From contig NC_063258.1 in the NCBI RefSeq assembly GCF_019578655.1, forward strand, positions 13,520,802 to 13,584,801: a stretch of 64,000 nucleotides of DNA, given 5' to 3'. The stretch is from Ricinus communis (lineage: Eukaryota; Streptophyta; Magnoliopsida; Malpighiales; Euphorbiaceae). Below are positions 1 through 11,593 of the stretch, piece by piece. The number at the start of each line of letters is the position of its first letter. The first letter of the stretch is position 1. The translations under genes were made by a program, and so were the position numbers. The notes below the pieces were generated by a model. That model searched no databases, was not told the DNA's origin, and worked only from the letters and a program-made list of their open reading frames with translations.

Positions 1-419
1 TGCTGAAATTGTGGATCTCAGCAAGTAGGTTTTCACCATGGCCGTGCCCCCGCCCGTCTAGCCACCACGGGCCGTGCTAGAGGCCGTGGTGGCTATGGAA
101 ACCGTGCCTAAAGTGCCAATTTCAAGGATCAAAAGCCAATGGTTGGTCATGGCTAGAGTCCAGGCCGTGGTGATCAGCACGGCCTTGACCTAGGCCGTGC
201 TCAATGCATGCACTGTAGGCTCTTGTCCGATCTTGATGAATTCTCGTTTGTTTTCGCACGTATTGATCTGTAATTGCTTAAACACCAATGACGGTCCCAT
301 AAATATTCCTAAAACGCAAAAGAACACAAAACACGGGTGATTTGGGAATAAAAGCACAATAATTGCTAAGAACATACGCAATAATATGCAAGCAAATATG
401 TGTAAAACTATGCACATCA
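1..419 (-). mobile_element. Athila-type LTR, 5' part (cut by the window edge)
   Basis: On the minus strand the sequence begins TGATGTGCATAG at 419 and runs off the left edge. The TGATGTGCA start matches the LTR start at 27275 and resembles that at 18563. GC-rich pieces with GGCCGTG and CACGGCC lie at about 40-200, as in the other Athila-like LTRs of this window, against a strongly AT-rich background. The rest of the element lies outside the window. The small reading frame across 190-420 is LTR sequence, not a gene. Confidence 0.75.
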
Positions 420-650
420 CACGTACTTTAACTCAACACTCTTGTTTATGCTCGCCAAATAAAGCTAAATAATCATACAAGATATAGATTAGAAAGAGCC
501 GATCAAAAGAACATAAATGGAAGGAAGGACATGAGCGATAAGTATAGGTTCGCTAGTGTGGGTCTTCATAAGTCTGCAAAGTTCGTGAAAGAACCTATAA
601 CTTAATTCTCTACAAGGTAGAAAACTGAAATAATATGTACACTAGCCTCA
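420..650 (-). repeat. R1 repeat fragment
   Basis: This is a partial copy of the ~1.1-kb R1 family. It begins with the 'overlapping Athila LTR' junction at 419/420 and carries the R1 blocks that contain 'tttatgctcgccaaataaa' and 'gaaggacatgagcgataag'. It is oriented with the family's TATA box on the minus strand. It continues after the plastid insert at 849. Confidence 0.8.
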
Positions 651-657
651 AATGGCG

Positions 658-682
658 TGCATCTAGTAGGAATTGAACCTAT

Positions 683-715
<33 letters not shown>

Positions 716-731
716 ATTCAGTAATGAATGC
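658..731 (-). pseudogene. trnI-CAU: plastid-derived trnI-CAU copy
   Basis: The 74-nt length is that of plastid tRNA-Ile(CAU). Read on the minus strand it has the D-arm 'ctgaatggttaaagcg', the anticodon loop 'caactcataatt' with CAT, and the T-arm 'taggttcaattcctac'. The acceptor ends GCATTCA and TAGATGC no longer pair as well as expected for a functional gene. It sits in a nuclear repeat, so it is called a plastid-derived pseudogene. Confidence 0.85.
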
Positions 732-818
732 TTAGCAGGGATCCTTGTACATGGTGAATAACCAAATTCCAATTGAAATGAAATCTTTAGGATAGAGTAA
801 TGCAATTTAGGAGGAATC

Positions 819-847
819 AATAAAAGGACATCAATTCAAATCCTGGC
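819..847 (+). pseudogene. ycf2: 5' end of plastid ycf2 (fragment)
   Basis: The stretch 'aaaggacatcaattcaaa' followed by 'tcctgg' matches the start of plastid ycf2 as I recall it. The start codon reads ATA. Only about nine codons are present before R1 resumes, so it cannot encode anything. It marks one end of the plastid insert. Confidence 0.75.
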
Positions 848-848
848 T

Positions 849-1130
849 CAGTTGCATGCAGTTTATATAGTGCCATAGCCCTCATTCCATAAGAAGAAGA
901 AACGATAAGCTAAATATCAATAAATAAATAAAGAAAGATGAATAAACTAAGGTCAAATCAAGAACTAGAGAGGAGTTGAGTGGCCAACAACTCTCATATT
1001 TCCAAATTTTATGAGCCAGCTTAATGGAAATAAAGGAAAATTCATGTGGGCATACCTAGTCACACTCCGGGCAAATCATTCATTATATTCATCCTAAATA
1101 TCAAAATGTATGCATTCCGACTTGTATTAA
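849..1130 (-). repeat. R1 repeat unit, middle part
   Basis: R1 resumes with 'gttgcatgcagtttatatagtg', which is the TATA/leader block in antisense. It continues through the 'gagttgagtggccaacaactc' dyad (about 973-993) to the 'cattccgacttgtatta' block. It is interrupted at 1130 by AT-rich DNA. Confidence 0.75.
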
Positions 1131-1528
1131 TCTACCATTATACCTGATGATACATTGCTATCCATAATGGAAAGGAGCATTTACCTATTTATATAATGAT
1201 CGTATGGTGGGCCATAAATTGGGAGAATTTGCACCTACTCTAAATTTAGGGACATGCAAAAATGATAATAAATCTCGTTAATTCGTTAATCTTAATTCCT
1301 AAATAATTAATATTTAAAATTAATAAAATGAATATTTCATTTTAAATTTAAATAAATATTTAAATATTAAATAAAAATGAATATTAATATTATTAAATAA
1401 AAATATTAATATTATTAAATAAAAAGATTGAAATTAATATTAAATAAAATTAATAAAATTAATATTAAATATAAATAAAAATAATAAAAAGAAAATTTCA
1501 ATTTAATTGAAAATTTTCTTTCATTTTA
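1131..1528. other. AT-rich insert within R1
   Basis: Between the R1 block ending 'cttgtatta' and the block 'tttctcccttacgc' there are about 400 bp not found in other R1 units. The second half (about 1265-1530) is low complexity, made of A/T runs such as repeated 'aatattaaataaa'. No coding potential or terminal repeats were seen. It may be a degraded AT-rich transposon or an expanded A/T microsatellite. Confidence 0.5.
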
Positions 1529-2175
1529 AAAGTATTTCTCCCTTACGCTTGTCGATTTGCGTCTCATGTTATTTGATCATCAAGTCATGCTTTAATGCCA
1601 CTAATCAAGATTATCAATTGCTTTCCTATGATTCCTTAATGAAAATAAGAGGAAATTTGTGTGGGTGTACCTAATAATACTTCGACCCAATATACTCCAT
1701 TATATGCCTCCAAAATATTAAAACACGCTCATTCAAGCTTGGATTAATCAAAAGCAACACGATTTCACCCTTACATGCGTGGATTTACATCTTGTCCTGC
1801 TTAATCATCAAGCTAAGCCTTAATGACACCGGTTAAGCTTGTCAATTGTGTTCTCTTGATTCCTTACGCCAATCCTTATGCCATCAGGTGTCCTCATGCC
1901 TAGAGAAACAAGGAATGATGGAAATTCCAATTATTCAAATCCTAAATCATAATATTTAGGCGTCCCTCAATTCTCATCGTTCCCCTTATCCTACATAAGA
2001 TTCGAATGCAATCATTCGAAGAATGATATCACTACTCAATCAACTAATGTTCTTTCTTTGCATTCGTCTAAGTATTGGATCAGTGCCTATGATTGCCACT
2101 TCCACGAGCTTTCTCACAACAATCGAGTTTATGCTCCCTAAATAAAACCAAACCATCATACTAGACAAAGAGGAG

Positions 2176-2187
2176 TTGACTAGTCAA
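2176..2187. promoter_or_regulatory. R1 palindrome TTGACTAGTCAA
   Basis: A perfect 12-bp palindrome sits inside a longer imperfect dyad (GAGTTG...CAACTC). Perfect copies also occur at 56624-56635 and 61261-61272, with one-base variants in most other R1 units. It contains two head-to-head TTGAC cores, the core of the plant W-box. A regulatory role is inference only. Confidence 0.4.
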
Positions 2188-4446
2188 CAACTCTCGTAGT
2201 CAATTTTATGGGCCAGAATAATAAAAGCAAGGGAGAATTCGTGTAGGCATACCGAATAACACCCCGACCTAAATTAGATAATTATATGCGAAATACAAAT
2301 CAAAACATGTACATTCCTGCTTAGATTAATTGAAAGTAACATGATTTCTCCCTTACACACGTGGATTTGCGTCTCATCTTGCTAGATCATCAAGTCATAC
2401 TGCAATACCACTAGTCAAGCTTGTTAATTGCGTTCCATAATTTCTTACACCAATCCATATGTAATCAGGAGTCCTTGTGCACAGAGGAACATGAAATGAT
2501 GGAGAACCGATGGTGCAAATCTTGAATTGGCATATTAGGGCATGCCTCAATTCTCGTCTTTCCTTATTTCCTCCAAAAGATTGATTCATGATCATTCTAA
2601 GGATGATATCAATACTCGATCAACTAATTTTCTTTCTTCTCATTTATCCAAGCATTGGATCGGTGACTATGATTGCTGCTTCCAGGCATTTTCAATCAAC
2701 ACTCGTGTTTATGCTTATAAAACTAAACCATTAAACTAGAGAGAGATTAGAAAAAGTGGCACAAAAGAAACTAACAAAATGAGAACATAGGTCGGATTTC
2801 AAATCCGATAAGGAAAGAAATCACAAGTTCTTTGTTCTTTTGTATATAGCTAAGCAAAAAGATCAAGTGGAATTGTTTTAAACACTAGGGTATAGAAAGA
2901 ACATAGAGAAAGGAAAGATGTCAGCGGTAAGTCTATGTTCGCTAGCACGAGTGTTAATAATTTTGCAAATTTCTTAAAACCATAACTTGATTTTTCGCAA
3001 GGTAGAAAACTAAAATAGTATGTTTACTGGCCTCAAGTATTGAGTTCCATGCAGTTTTTATAGTGCACAAGCCCTCATTCCATGAGAAGAAAAAACTATA
3101 AGCTAAATATGAATAAATAAATAAAAAGAGATGAATAAACTATAGCCAAATCAAAAATCAAATAGGAGTTGATTGGTAAATAACTCTTGTAGTCTCAAAT
3201 TTTATAAGCTAGCTTAACGATATTAAGGAATAATTCGCATGGGCATACCTAATAATACTCTAGCCCAAATTACATCACTTTATGTGTCTCGAACAACATA
3301 ACTTATGCATTCCCGCTTAGATTAACTGAAAGCAACAACATGATTTATACCTTATGTGTGTGGATTAGCGTCTCTTCTTGCTAGATAAGCAAGTCACCCT
3401 AATTCTATTGGTCAAGCTTGTCAATTGCATTCCCATGATTCCTTACATCAACACTCATGTTTATGCTCCTTATATAAAATCAAACCAAGATACTACATAG
3501 AGATTAGAAAGAGACACACAAAAGAAAAAAATAAAATAAGAATATAGGTAAGATTTCAGATCAGATAAGGAAGGATACCACAAGTTCTTTATTCTCTTCT
3601 ATATGGCTAAGTATAAGGATCAAATCGAATTGATTTAAATACAAACATTGAAAAAGAACACAAGAGAAAGGAAGGACGTGAGGAATAAGTCTATGCCCCC
3701 TAGCACAAGTGCTGATAAGTTGATAAATTTTTTAAAAGAACACATAACTTGATTTCCTGCAAGGTAGAAAATTAAAATAATATGCTCATTAGCCTCAAAT
3801 ATTCGGTTGCATACGATTTTTATAGTGCAAAAGCCCTCATTCCATAAGAGAAAGAGACTAGAAGCTAAATATGAATAAATAAATAAAGACTTGAAGTCAA
3901 ATCAAGAACTATAGAGGAGTTAACCGGGCAACAACTCTCGTAGACCCAAATTTTATAAGCTAGCTTAATTAAAATAAGGATAAATTCGTATGGGCCTACC
4001 TAAAAACACTCCAACATAAATTATTTCATTATATGCATTTCAAACATTAAAGTGCTTGAATTCTGGCTTGTATTACACTTGGATTAATAAAAATGAACAT
4101 GATTTTTCCCTTACGCTCGTGGATTTACGTCTTTCCGCTTGATCATCAAGCTAAGCCCCAATGGCACTTGTCAAGCTTGTTAATTGCGTTCTAATAATTC
4201 CTTACGCACAACCTTGCATCAACAATAGTCCTTGTGCCTAGAGGAAGAAGGAAGGATGGAGATCCTAATGGTGCAAATCCTGAGTTAAAATATTTGGGCA
4301 TGACTCAATTCTTGTTGTTCCCTATTCCCTTTAAAAGATTCATCTGCGATCATTCAGAGAATAATACCAGTACATAATTAACAAATATTCTTTCTTCACA
4401 CTCCTCTAAGCATTAGATCAATGTCTATGATTGTTGCTCCCACTCA

Positions 4447-5094
4447 CTTTCACTCAATACTCATGTTTATGCTCCCTATATAAAACCAAACCAACATACT
4501 ATATAGAGATTAGAAAGAGAGACACAAAACAAACAAAAGAAATGAGAATATAAGTAGGATTTCATATCTGATAAGGAAAGAAGTAATATGTTCATTATTC
4601 TCTTCCATATGGCTAAGCGTGAGGATCAAATCGAATTTATTTAAACACAAGCATAGACAAAGAACACAAACAAAAAGAAGGACATGATGGATAAGTCTAT
4701 GCTCGATAGCGCGAGTGTTGATAAGTCCATAAATTTCTTGAAATAACCCATGACATGATTTCCTGCAAGGCTTTCACTCAGTACTCGTGTTTATGCTCCC
4801 TATATAAAACCAAACCAACATACTATATAGAGATTAGAAAGAGAGACACAAAACAACCAAAAGAAATGAGAATATAAGTAGGATTTCATATCTGATAAGG
4901 AAAGAAGTAATATGTTTATTGTTCTCTTCCATATGGCTAAGCGTGAGGATCAAATCAAATTTATTTAAACACAAGCATAGACAAAGAACACAAACGAAAA
5001 GAAGGACATGATGGATAAGTCTATGCTAGGTAGCGCGAGTGTTGATAAGTCCATAAATTTCTTGAAAGAACCCATGACATGATTTCCTGCAAGG
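4447..5094 (-). repeat. 324-bp tandem duplication inside R1
   Basis: The block 4447-4770 is repeated directly as 4771-5094, with the same length and only a few substitutions. The second copy starts abruptly at 'ctttcactcagtactcg', just after the 'gcaagg' that ends the first. Flanking R1 units are far more diverged, so this duplication is younger than the array. Confidence 0.85.
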
Positions 5095-5917
5095 TAGAAA
5101 ACTAAAATAATATGCTTATTAGCCTTAAGTATTTGGTTGCATGCAATCTTTATAGTGTAAAAGCCATTATTCCATAAGAAGAAGAGACTAGAAGCTAAAT
5201 ATGAGTACATGAATAAAGAAAGTTTAATAAAATAAAGTCAAATTAAGAACTAGAGAGGAGTTGACTAGGCAACAACTCTTGTTGTCTAAAATTGTATGAG
5301 CTAGCTTAATAGAAATAAGGGTAAATTCGAGTGGGCCTTCATAAGAAATCCGACCCAAATTACTTCATTATATACATTTCATACATCAAAGTGCTCGAAT
5401 TCCAGCTTGTATTACGCTTGAATTAATAGGAAATAAAATGATTTCTCCCTTATGCGCTTGGATTTACATCTCTCATGCTTGATCATCAAGCTAAGCCCTA
5501 ATGCCACCAGTCAAGCTTGTTAATTGCATTTCCATGATTCCTTATGCCCAACCTTGTGTCATCAGGAGTCCTCCTACCTATTAGTACTCGATTAACTAAT
5601 TTTCTTTCTTCGCATTCGTCTAAGCATTGGATCAGTGTCTATAATTATTGCTTCCATGCGCTTTCTCTTAAGAGTGGTGTTTATGCTCCCCAAATAAAAC
5701 TAAACCATCATACAAGATAAAGAGGAGTTGACTGGTCAACAACTCTCACAGTCCCAAATTTCCTAAGCTAGAATAACAAAAACAACGGAAAATTCATATG
5801 GGCATTACCTAATAACACCCTGGCCAAAATGATATAATTATATGTGTCACAAACATCAAAACACATGCATTCTCACTTGGATTAATCGAAAGCAACATGA
5901 TTTTATGCATGTGGATT

Positions 5918-8269
5918 TGTAGCACCCCAACTCAAACATCTAATTGTATAACAATATATTATAATTAACTTTATAAACATAATTTATTATTTAATTACAA
6001 TACATATTCATACAATTTAAGTGGCATAACATACTTAATATACATAAGGAATATTTATATATTAGTTTAACACACACAAGTACCCAAAATGCTCTAATGC
6101 TTGAGATAACTCCTCTGGCCCACCTGATAATACTGACTGATGCAAAGAGAGCAATGCACAACTAAGGCTATCTACAACTGCACTAACCTGAAAAAAAATT
6201 GCTAAGGAATGAGCTAGCGACTCAATAAGCATTTAATTTACTAAACTATAGTATATTAGGCTAGAATTATCAAGTCTTTATCAAATACAAAAAATTATAC
6301 CAACACTTAATTGACAATCACACAATCAACTATTTCAATAATTCTCATAAATAAATAATTTCATCTCACATAATGCAAATAATCTCAAACTCAACCAAGT
6401 CAAATAATTCAATTCCATATTATTTCTATCAAATTAGGATCAGATGACTCATCCTCCCATTTCCTCACATTTTCACATTTCAATGACCACTTGACAAGAC
6501 TATCTGCCCGGCTCAGTCTTGCCATCTCACATACTCGGGTAGTTATCCGCCCGGCTCAGCTTTCCCGATCACACAATATCCATTTAAGAGTCATCAATCC
6601 TTAATCACAATCAATTCACTTCACAACACATCACAATCAATTCACTTTACGACAAGCCAAAAACATAATCATTATCAACTCAGTCAGCCAAGAGATTATC
6701 AAGTAATCAAATAGCAGTTCCTACTTAGTATACACAAAGTTTAGTCTATTAAATACTTACCAAAATTTATAGGATAACAAAGTAATCCTATTCTTTTTCT
6801 CTTACCACTTCCTTGTCTTTGGACGAACATATTCACATGTTCAATACAAATACAATTTAATCACAAGGCATAAATATACATATCTTTAATATCCATAAAA
6901 CATCACATTTTCAACAAAATAACATATATTCTTGATGTTAATATGATTGCATGAGATGAATGACAATAAATCAACATATTTGTTGATGAAGGCAGCTTGT
7001 AGGTACTGACTTAAAAATTACACCAAACCTTATATATAATTAATAAAAATCTCATCTTTTCCAGAATTTCATTTTTATAGAAACCATAGCAGAAAGAATC
7101 GCTTCAAAATCATTTGTATAAAAATAGTTGTGGCATTTTCAATACAGCTGCTCCAATTTCCATTTAAACAAAATAGTAAAACGTTTTCTATTAAATGACT
7201 AGTCAAATGAATAAATTTTTGATGAAACTCTGCAGATATAAAGCTAACATCCTAAAGTTTCTATAGACACTAATTCTACTCAATTTGGACTTCTCTAGCC
7301 CAATTTGTGAAACACATAATTAGCAACAAATTTTTGAATCCTAAGTCCGATTTCTGCTTAAAACAGTTTCGAGCAGGCCATATTAAGTTCAATATATCTC
7401 ACGTTACACTCAACCAAAAATTACTAAATGTTACAGATAACTTTCATGTTTAGATATATAAATGAACAACTTTCATGTTTAACTCTTTGCTTGGTTCAGC
7501 CTCTAAATGCCTCAAAATGTCAACACAAAAACTAGGTCACCTGCTGAACTACAAACAGAGCATCAGCAAATCGTCACCTTATAAGTTCTTACTCACTCAA
7601 CGTTGTGCAAAACCATTTTACAGAAATATTCCTGAAACATATACCTACAACTTTCATGTTTGGAAATTTTCGAGATTAAGCCTCTAAGGTCACGAAATCA
7701 TAGGTGAAAAATTCTGCCCAGAAATTTCAGCTTCAAGATCACAAGTAATAGCATATGCACTCTTGATTAAAACAATTCCAAAACACATAATCATCAATAA
7801 TTTCATATCATTAATCCTAATTTACAGCAAAATAAAGAAATTAAAATTACTCACCTTTGTTTCCCTTGATTAAGAAATCCCAAATCTTTCAAACTTATAA
7901 AAAGAAATAGATTCTCACTTGCTAAAAGTTTGTAGAGTTTGATTAGGAAATCAAGGTTTGAAGAAGAAAAGGAGAAGAATGAGAGAGACAAAGAAGAAGA
8001 GGTAATAGGAAGTATATGTAGAAATGAAGAAATGAAGAGGTGGTAAATTGGTGTAAACATAGGAAATTTTACAATTTAATCCTCTTTCTTTCTAACTTTC
8101 CAATTTAGTCCAAAATCATTACTTTTCAATTAAATCAATATGTAACTAAATAATTTATTTATCTACCACATAATATAATAAAATAGGTCATACATAATCA
8201 TGATGCAAATGACATGCTAATGAATATTAATTATTAATTAAAAATAAATAAATAAATTTGGTTGTGATA
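5918..8269 (-). mobile_element. Tekay-like Ty3/gypsy LTR
   Basis: On the minus strand the LTR starts near 8269 (TATCACAACC, a degenerate TGTAACACC-type start) and ends GGGGTGCTACA at 5918. It is directly preceded by the pol 3' end (8270-8663), which fixes it as a 3' LTR. Its length of about 2.35 kb is close to the 2.31-kb solo LTR at 27317, and both share the general LTR plan. The left flank and the right flank of the element both carry the same R1 block, overlapping by about 50 bp, so the ends are not a simple target duplication. Small frames here (for example 7475-7687, 7851-8060) are LTR sequence. Confidence 0.8.
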
Positions 8270-8663
8270 ATTCCTACCCACTTAGAAAATTTCGTCCTCG
8301 AAATTAACTAATTGCCAACAGACATGCCAGATAAGCTCGGGTACATATCCATCATATGCTTCTCTACTTCCCAAGTTGCTTCCTTATATGAATGTTGACT
8401 CCATTTCACCTTTACCATAGGAATTTCCTTATTTCTTAATTTTCTAACCTGTCGGTCTAATATCTAAATTGGTTCTTCAACATATGTGAGTTTCTCAGAA
8501 ACTTCAATTTCTAGTATCCTGATAATATGGCTAGGATCATATCGATATCGTCGAAGCATAGAAACATGGAAAATATTATGTACTTAAGCTAACTCTGGGG
8601 GTAATGCAAGTCTATAGGCCAAAGGACCAACCCGCTCTAAAATCTCATACGGCCCGATATATT
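8270..8663 (-). pseudogene. Ty3/gypsy integrase C-terminal/chromodomain-region fragment
   Basis: Read from 8660 down on the minus strand, the translation begins YIGPYEILERVGPLAYRLAL and continues through VHNIFHVSMLRRY, TYVEEPI and ILDRQVRKLRN to KVKWSQH and ATWEVE. This is the SH3-like and chromodomain-adjacent end of Tekay/Del-type integrase. In-frame stops lie after PELA and EEPI. After GN the frame ends and the purine-rich GAGGACGAAATTTTC region leads into the LTR. The upstream part of pol is missing: at 8664 the sequence switches to R1. It is a non-functional remnant of one element with the LTR at 5918. Confidence 0.85.
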
Positions 8664-10780
8664 GCACTTGGATTAATCAAAACCCATATGATTTCTCACT
8701 ATCGCTCATGGATTTACGTTTTGTCTTGCTTGATCATCAAGCTAAGCCCCAATGTTACTAGTAAAGCTTGTCAATTGCATTCCTATAATTCCTTATGCCA
8801 ATCCTAGCGTCATTAGGAGTCCTCGTGCCTAAAGGTACAAGGAACAAGCCTCAATTCTCATCGTTCCCTTTCTCCTCCAAAAGTTTTGTTTGCAATCATT
8901 CAAAGAATGATATTGATACTCGACCAACTAATTTTCTTTCTTTACATTAGTACAAGTATTGAATCAATGCCTATGATTGCCGCTTCCATGAGCTTTCTCT
9001 CAAAAATCGTATTTGTGCTCCCCAAATAAAACCAAACTATCATACTAGAGAAAGAGGAGTTGACTGGTCAACAACTCTCATAGTCTCAAATTTTATGAGC
9101 TAGATTAACAAAAATAGGGAAGAGTTTATATGGGCATACCTAATAGCACTCTGGTCCAAAATAAATAATTATATGCATCCCAGACATCAAAACATATGCA
9201 TTCCCACTTGGATTAATCAAAAGCAACATGATTTCTTTCTTACACGCGTGAATTTGCATCTCATCCTTCTAGATCATCAAGTCATGCCATAATAACACCG
9301 GTCAAGCTTGTCAATTATATTTATGCTCGCCAAATAAAACCAAACCATCAAACTAGACAGACATTAGATGGGGTGGAACAAAAGAAACGAACAAAATGAG
9401 AACATATGTAGGATTTCGGATCTGATAAGGAAAGAAATCACAAGTTCTTTATTTTATTCCATACGGCTAAGCCAAAGGATCAAATCGAATTGACTTAAGC
9501 ACAAGGGTCAACAAAGAACACAAAAGAAAGGAATGACGTAAGCGATAAGTCTATGTTCGCTAGAATGAGTCTTAATAAGTCCACAAAGTTCTTGAAAGAA
9601 CCCATATCTTAATTTTTACAAGGCAGAGAACTCAAATAATATGTTTACTACCCTCAAGTATTCGGTTGCATGCGATTTTTGTAGTACGAGAGAGTAGTTG
9701 ACTGGTCAACAACTCTTATAGTCCAAAATTTTATGAGCCAACTTAACATAAACATAGGAAAATTCATCTAAGCCTACCTAATAATACTCTCACCCAAATT
9801 TCTTCATTATATACAGCCATAACATCAAAATGCCTTCATTGTTGTTTGTGTTACACTTGGATTTCATGATTTCTCCCTTACGAGCGTGGATTTACGTCTC
9901 GTCCTACTTGATCATCAAGCTAAGCATAATGCCATTGGTCAAGCTTGTCAATTAATTTCCTATGATTCTTTATGCTAATCCTTGTGTCATCAAAAGTTAT
10001 TATGCCTAGAGGTATAAGGAATGATGAAGATTCCAATATACAAATCTTGTATCGGAATATTTAGCATGCCTCGATTCTCATTATTCCCACTTTCGTTTAG
10101 AAGATTTGTCCACGATCAGTTAGAGAATGATATCAATACATGATCAACTAATTTTCTTTCTTCGCATTTGTCCAAGCATTAGATCGTTGCCTATGATTGC
10201 CGCCTCCATGTACTTTCACTCAGCACTCGTACTTATACTCCCTAAATAAAATAAAACCATTATATTAGATAGAGATTAGAAAGTGAGACATAAAACAAAC
10301 AAACAAAATGAGAAAATAGGCAAGATTTCAGATCCAATAAGGAAAGAAATCACAAGTCCTTTGTTCTCTTCTAGACAGCTAAGCGTAAGGATAAAATCAA
10401 ATTCATTTAAAAATAAGGGCACATAAAGAACAGAAAAGGATGAAATTACGTGAGCGCTAAGTCTATTTTCACTAGTGCAAAAGTTGATAACTTCGCAAAG
10501 TTCTTGAAGGAACCGATAACTTGATTTTCTACAAATTATTACACTGAAATAATATGCTAACTTGCCTCAAGTAGCATTGAATTTTTATATTTTGAAGCCC
10601 TCATTCCATAATAAAAAGAAACTAGAAGATAAATTTTAATAAATAAATATAAAAATATGAATAAACTAAAGTCAAATCAAGGACCAAAGAGTAGTTGACT
10701 AGGCAACAACTCTGATGATCGCAAATTTGATGAGCCAACTTAACAAAAATAAGAGAAAATTAGCATGGTCCTACTTACCT
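8664..10780 (-). repeat. R1 repeat units
   Basis: Two to three incomplete R1 units lie in minus orientation, with dyad blocks near 9059, 9693 and 10691. They contain the same ordered blocks as the left array, with private deletions. No gene is supported. Confidence 0.75.
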
Positions 10781-11593
10781 TTGGATTAATTGAAAACAAC
10801 ATGATTTCTCCTTTACGCGCATGGATTTATGTCTCCTTCTGATTGATTATTTAGGAATGATGAGAATGCAATTTACAAGCTTGACCGGTGGGTTTGGAGC
10901 ATGATTTGATGATCAAGGAGGACGAGATGCAAATCCAAGCATGTGATGGAGAAATCATGTTGCTTTCAATTAAGCCAAGCGAGAATGCACGCATTTTGAT
11001 GTTTGGGACGTATATAATGATATAATTTGGGTTGGAGTGTTATTAGGTTGGCCTACATGAATTTTCTCTTATTTTTGTTAAGCTAGCTCATAAAACTTCA
11101 GACTACGAGAGTTGTTGGCTAGTCAAATCCTCTATGATTCTTGATTTGATTTTAGTTTATTAATCTTTTTCTATTTATTTATTCATATTGGATTAATTGA
11201 AAACAACATGATTTCTCCTTTACGCGCATGGATTTATGTCTCCTTCTGATTGATTATTTAGGAATGACGAGAATGCAATTTACAAGCTTGACCGGTGGGT
11301 TTGGAGCATGATTTGATGATCAAGGAGGACGAGATGCAAATCCAAGCATGTGATGGAGAAATCATGTTGCTTTCAATTAAGCCAAGCGAAATGCACGCAT
11401 TTTGATGTTTGGGACGTATATAATGATATAATTTGGGTTGGAGTGTTATTAGGTTGGCCTACATGAATTTTCTCTTGTTTTTGTTAAGCTAGCTCATAAA
11501 ACTTCAGACTACGAGAGTTGTTGGCTAGTCAAATCCTCTATGATTCTTGATTTGATTTTAGTTTATTAATCTTTTTCTATTTATTTATTCATA
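10781..11593. repeat. 407-bp tandem duplication spanning an R1 inversion point
   Basis: The block 10781-11187 is repeated as 11188-11593 with a few base changes and one or two single-base indels. Each copy starts with about 70 bp of R1 in minus orientation and then, at 'gattatttaggaatga', switches to R1 in plus orientation. The two arms share the 'cgcatggatttatgtctc' block and its inverse, so each copy can fold back on itself. High identity between the copies implies a recent event. Confidence 0.85.

Larger units (their letters stand above)
651..848. other. Nuclear plastid DNA insert (trnI-CAU to ycf2)
   Basis: About 198 bp break an otherwise colinear R1 unit: R1 reads '...actagcctcaa' up to 650 and resumes 'gttgcatgcag' at 849. 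The insert holds an antisense plastid isoleucine tRNA (CAU) and, divergently, the first codons of ycf2. These two genes are adjacent and divergent in the inverted repeat of most angiosperm plastomes, so the insert is one contiguous plastid piece. Substitutions, including loss of the ycf2 start codon, show that it is not recent. Confidence 0.85.
1529..5917 (-). repeat. R1 repeat array, about five diverged units
   Basis: Diverged R1 units follow head to tail, with the TATA-bearing strand being minus. The dyad block recurs near 2171, 3168, 3915, 5256 and 5726. The 'ggagtcctcgtgcctagagg' block or remnants of it recur near 1890, 2468, 4226 and 5565. Units vary in completeness and carry private deletions, so the array is old. 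Small frames within it have no family match and are broken in sister units. No gene is supported. Confidence 0.8.

Noticed and set aside
658..731. A functional nuclear tRNA gene
   Set aside because: The sequence is that of plastid tRNA-Ile(CAU), lies with ycf2 sequence in a plastid insert and has mismatches in the acceptor stem.
420..5917. CRISPR-like regular repeats
   Set aside because: The repeats are ~1.1 kb and diverged, without short identical repeats and unique spacers. The context is a plant nuclear genome.
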